This document shows positions 4,464-6,599 of a DNA stretch of 6,599 nucleotides, one piece after another. A model generated the notes under the pieces. It worked only from the letters and a program-made list of their open reading frames with translations, was not told where the DNA came from and ran no database searches. The DNA comes from an uncultured Collinsella sp. (GTDB lineage: Bacteria; Actinomycetota; Coriobacteriia; Coriobacteriales; Coriobacteriaceae), in contig URRT01000100.1 in NCBI GenBank assembly GCA_900550355.1, positions 1 through 6,599 on the forward strand. Direction: 5' to 3'. The position numbers and the translations under genes were made by a program. Position 1 is the stretch's first letter. Each line of letters begins with the position of its first letter.

Positions 4464-6443
4464 TTATGCTCCATCCCGTGCATGCTCGGACTCAAACTCT
4501 TCAATCGCCGCCATAAACTGCTCGCCAAAGGCGTCGGCCTTTTTCTCGCCGATGCCGTTGACCTGGATAAGCTCATCGCGCGTCTGAGGGCGCAGACGGC
4601 ACAGGCCGCGCAGGGCCTTGTCGGAGAAGACCATGTACGGCGCCATCTCCAGCTCGGTCGAAATCTCCTTGCGCAGGGCACGCAGGCGCTCAAACAGCTC
4701 GGCATCGTCACCCACGCGCGGGCGCTGATCCAGCTCGGCCTCCTCACGCAGCAGATCCACCGCGCGTCGGGCGCGGGCCGAGGCCTTGCGCTTGGACGCA
4801 CGACGCTTGACGGTAAAGGAGAACGCCTCATCCTCGACCTCGGCGGCACGCGGGCCCAGCCCCACGACCGGGTACTGCCCCTGCGAGGTAGCCAGATAAC
4901 CGCGGCCGCACAGCTGGCCGATGATGTCCTTGATGCGCCCGACCGATTCGCTCGACAGCTCACCGTAGCCGTGGTCCTCGTCCAGATGCATCTGGCGAAT
5001 GCGCTCGGTGTTGCCGCCGTGGAGCACGTCGGCAATCAGCGACTTGCCAAAGCGCATGGGACGCGTGGCCACATAGCGCACGGCAGCTCGGGCCATATCG
5101 GTGACGTCCTCGACCTCGAACTGCGTGAGGCAATTGCTGCAGTTGCCGCAGCCCTCGACGTCGTCCATGGCGGTGCCGCCCGTACCGGCCGCGGCATGCT
5201 CGGCCGCGGCCTCGTCGCCAAAGTAGCGCAGCATGTATTCGCGCAGGCAGCCGGTGGTATTGCAGTAGCCCTCCATCTGGCTGAGCAGACGATATCGATT
5301 CTGGAGCGCCCACGCGCGCTGCTCGTCGTCGAGCGCCTCATCGGCAGCATCGCCGCGATCGATCAGAAAGCGGCGCATGCGAAAATCATTGCCGTTCCAC
5401 AGCAAGTGGCAGCTGGCCGGGTCGCCGTCGCGACCGGCGCGGCCCGCCTCCTGGTAGTAGGCCTCGATGCTCTCGGGCACGTTGTTGTGGATCACGTAGC
5501 GCACGTTGGGCTTATCGATGCCCATGCCAAAGGCGTTGGTGGCAACCATCACCTGAATATCGTCGTCGATAAAGGCGCGCTGACTTTGGCGGCGGGCCTC
5601 GTTGCCCATGCCGGCATGGTAGCGGCCAACGCGAATGCCGCTGGGGCCCAGCGCCTCGGCAAGCTCGCCTGCCAGCGCATCGACCGTCTTGCGGGTCGAG
5701 CAATACACGATGCCGCTCTCGCCCGAATGCGCGATCACATAGTCGCGCACCCACGCTGCCTTGGCTTTGTCGCCCATCTCCTCGCAGCCAAAGTAGAGGT
5801 TCTTGCGATCGAAGCCCGTCACTACCGTCGCGGGATTTTGCAGGCCGAGCATCTGCTGAATGTCCGCGCGCACGCGCTCGGTCGCCGTGGCGGTAAACGC
5901 AGCCACGATCGGGCGCCGCGGCAGCGAATCGATAAACTCGCGAATCTGCAAGTAAGCGGGACGGAAATCCTGGCCCCACTGGCTCACGCAGTGAGCCTCG
6001 TCAATGGCCACGAGCGGAACGCCAATGCCGCCTTCGGCCGCAGCTTCCTGCGCAAAGGCCAGAAAGCGCGGCTCGAGCAGGCGCTCGGGCGCCACATACA
6101 TAAGCTGATAGCGGCCCTCGCGCGCCCGCTTGAGCACGGTGTTTTGCTGGGCCGGAGTAAGACTGGAGTTGAGATAGCTGGGTCGCGCACCCGCCGCGAG
6201 CAACGCGCGGGTCTGGTCCTCCATAAGTGACAGCAACGGGCTCACCACAAAGGTGATACCAGGCAGCATGAGCGCGGGCACCTGGTAGCAAATGGACTTG
6301 CCGGCGCCTGTGGGCATAACGCCGAGCGCATCGCGGCCGGCAAGAATCGCATCCACCATGCGGTCCTGCCCCGGGCGAAACGAGGTGTAGCCAAAATAGG
6401 CGCCGAGCGTGTCGAGCGCCATCTGCTGCATGCTATCGGTCAT
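4464..6443 (-). CDS. recQ: ATP-dependent DNA helicase RecQ
   Basis: The 659-residue protein is a complete RecQ, a 3'-5' superfamily 2 helicase acting in recombinational repair and fork restart. Motif 0 is YTSFRPGQ (19-26). Walker A is MPTGAGKS (43-50), the DEAH box with RecQ aromatic loop is DEAHCVSQWGQDFRP (148-162), motif III is FTATAT (183-188), and motif VI is QEAGRAGRDG (331-340). The RQC zinc module uses Cys399 and CGNCSNC (Cys432, 435, 438). The 33-residue spacing from the first Cys to the cluster is longer than the 17 I recall for E. coli RecQ, because of an Ala/Gly/Glu-rich insert near 411-426. The winged helix follows to about 530. A basic linker (547-563) leads to an HRDC domain (about 581-650) ending in a helix-hairpin-helix-like NGIGEKKADAFGE. 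The ATG at 6443 has TTAGGA about 6 nt upstream. The gene overlaps the gntR ribosome site at its 3' end, suggesting one transcript. No key residue is missing. Confidence 0.98.
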   Translation of the reverse strand: MTDSMQQMALDTLGAYFGYTSFRPGQDRMVDAILAGRDALGVMPTGAGKSICYQVPALMLPGITFVVSPLLSLMEDQTRALLAAGARPSYLNSSLTPAQQNTVLKRAREGRYQLMYVAPERLLEPRFLAFAQEAAAEGGIGVPLVAIDEAHCVSQWGQDFRPAYLQIREFIDSLPRRPIVAAFTATATERVRADIQQMLGLQNPATVVTGFDRKNLYFGCEEMGDKAKAAWVRDYVIAHSGESGIVYCSTRKTVDALAGELAEALGPSGIRVGRYHAGMGNEARRQSQRAFIDDDIQVMVATNAFGMGIDKPNVRYVIHNNVPESIEAYYQEAGRAGRDGDPASCHLLWNGNDFRMRRFLIDRGDAADEALDDEQRAWALQNRYRLLSQMEGYCNTTGCLREYMLRYFGDEAAAEHAAAGTGGTAMDDVEGCGNCSNCLTQFEVEDVTDMARAAVRYVATRPMRFGKSLIADVLHGGNTERIRQMHLDEDHGYGELSSESVGRIKDIIGQLCGRGYLATSQGQYPVVGLGPRAAEVEDEAFSFTVKRRASKRKASARARRAVDLLREEAELDQRPRVGDDAELFERLRALRKEISTELEMAPYMVFSDKALRGLCRLRPQTRDELIQVNGIGEKKADAFGEQFMAAIEEFESEHARDGA

Positions 6444-6474
6444 GGTTTCCTAACGTCCAAGTCATCTGCCGCCG

Positions 6475-6480
6475 ATTATA
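6475..6480 (-). promoter_or_regulatory. Probable -10 box of recQ
   Basis: The minus strand shows a perfect TATAAT 31 nt upstream of the recQ ATG, which would give a leader of about 25 nt. No acceptable -35 hexamer is found at 16-18 bp spacing in the very GC-rich upstream sequence, and there is no TGn extension. The call rests on the -10 box and its distance alone. Confidence 0.45.
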
Positions 6481-6531
6481 CGCCGTCACGCGGACCGGTG
6501 CCGCACGGCTGTCAGCCACGCTCATTCTGCA

Positions 6532-6553
6532 GGTAGTCATTGGGTAGTCATTG
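6532..6553. repeat. 11-bp tandem duplication at the foot of the palindrome
   Basis: GGTAGTCATTG occurs twice without a gap (6532-6542 and 6543-6553). The second copy runs into the left arm of the 54-nt palindrome, so the unit duplicates the foot of that element. Each copy contains GTAG, the tetranucleotide found at the foot of many REP hairpins. Confidence 0.85.
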
Positions 6554-6599
6554 GGGACGTTCTTGAATGACTAGTCGTTTAAGAACGTCCCCAATGACT
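6546..6599. repeat. 54-nt near-perfect palindrome, REP-like hairpin element
   Basis: The left arm AGTCATTGGGGACGTTCTT (6546-6564) is an exact reverse complement of the right arm (6581-6599). The 16-nt centre is itself almost palindromic around CTAG (6571-6574). Over all 54 nt, 25 of 27 pairings are perfect. The two exceptions (6565/6580 and 6568/6577) are G·T on the plus strand, and so still pair in plus-strand RNA, but are A·C on the minus strand. The arm reaches the last base of the window, so the element may be longer. No T run follows, which argues against a simple terminator. GTAG at 6544-6547 and the strong hairpin resemble REP sequences mobilised by RAYT (IS200-like) transposases; no transposase is in the window. 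Confidence 0.8.

Noticed and set aside
4455..6230. 591-codon plus-strand open frame opposite recQ
   Set aside because: RecQ on the other strand has every helicase motif in order. The antisense product is low-complexity and has no domain or ribosome site.
6501..6520. Small GGCT/AGCC hairpin upstream of recQ
   Set aside because: Four base pairs flanked by mismatches in a GC-rich stretch is not above chance.

Overview
This 6.6 kb window is GC-rich, with compact genes and strong G/C preference at third codon positions. The proteins look like those of a gut anaerobe of the Coriobacteriia, probably Collinsella or a close relative. That assignment rests on remembered protein resemblance and overall layout, not on a search. 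Nothing in the coding part looks foreign; the genes form an ordinary chromosomal segment.

Layout, left to right: (1) the C-terminal 99 codons of 5-formyltetrahydrofolate cyclo-ligase (+, 1-300), cut by the window edge; (2) metA (-, 324-1250), a homoserine O-acyltransferase convergent with it, with all catalytic residues and the Glu111 that predicts acetyl-CoA use; (3) a 211-bp divergent intergenic region carrying the promoter of (4) an LDH-fold L-2-hydroxyacid dehydrogenase (+, 1462-2439), whose substrate loop resembles L-2-hydroxyisocaproate dehydrogenase, followed by a strong intrinsic terminator; (5) a SIS-domain FrlB-type sugar-phosphate deglycase/isomerase (-, 2572-3561); (6) a GntR/UTRA regulator (-, 3706-4461); (7) full-length RecQ helicase (-, 4464-6443); (8) an intergenic end (6444-6599) with a probable recQ -10 box and a striking 54-nt palindrome preceded by an 11-bp tandem duplication.

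The minus-strand block recQ-gntR-SIS reads as one direction of transcription. gntR begins 2 nt after the recQ stop and uses a ribosome site inside recQ. The SIS gene has its own promoter in the 144-bp gap after gntR. Two copies of a 17-bp tandem half-site motif bracket that promoter about 62 bp apart, the pattern expected if the neighbouring GntR protein represses it, possibly by looping. This couples a housekeeping DNA-repair helicase to a small sugar-catabolic switch. No matching kinase or transporter is in the window.

The most unusual item is the palindrome at the right edge (6546-6599). It is nearly perfect over its whole length, has GTAG at its foot, and can refold into two smaller hairpins, resembling REP elements mobilised by IS200-like RAYT transposases. 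No CRISPR array, tRNA, rRNA or complete mobile element was seen, and I found no clear evidence for a wholly new system.
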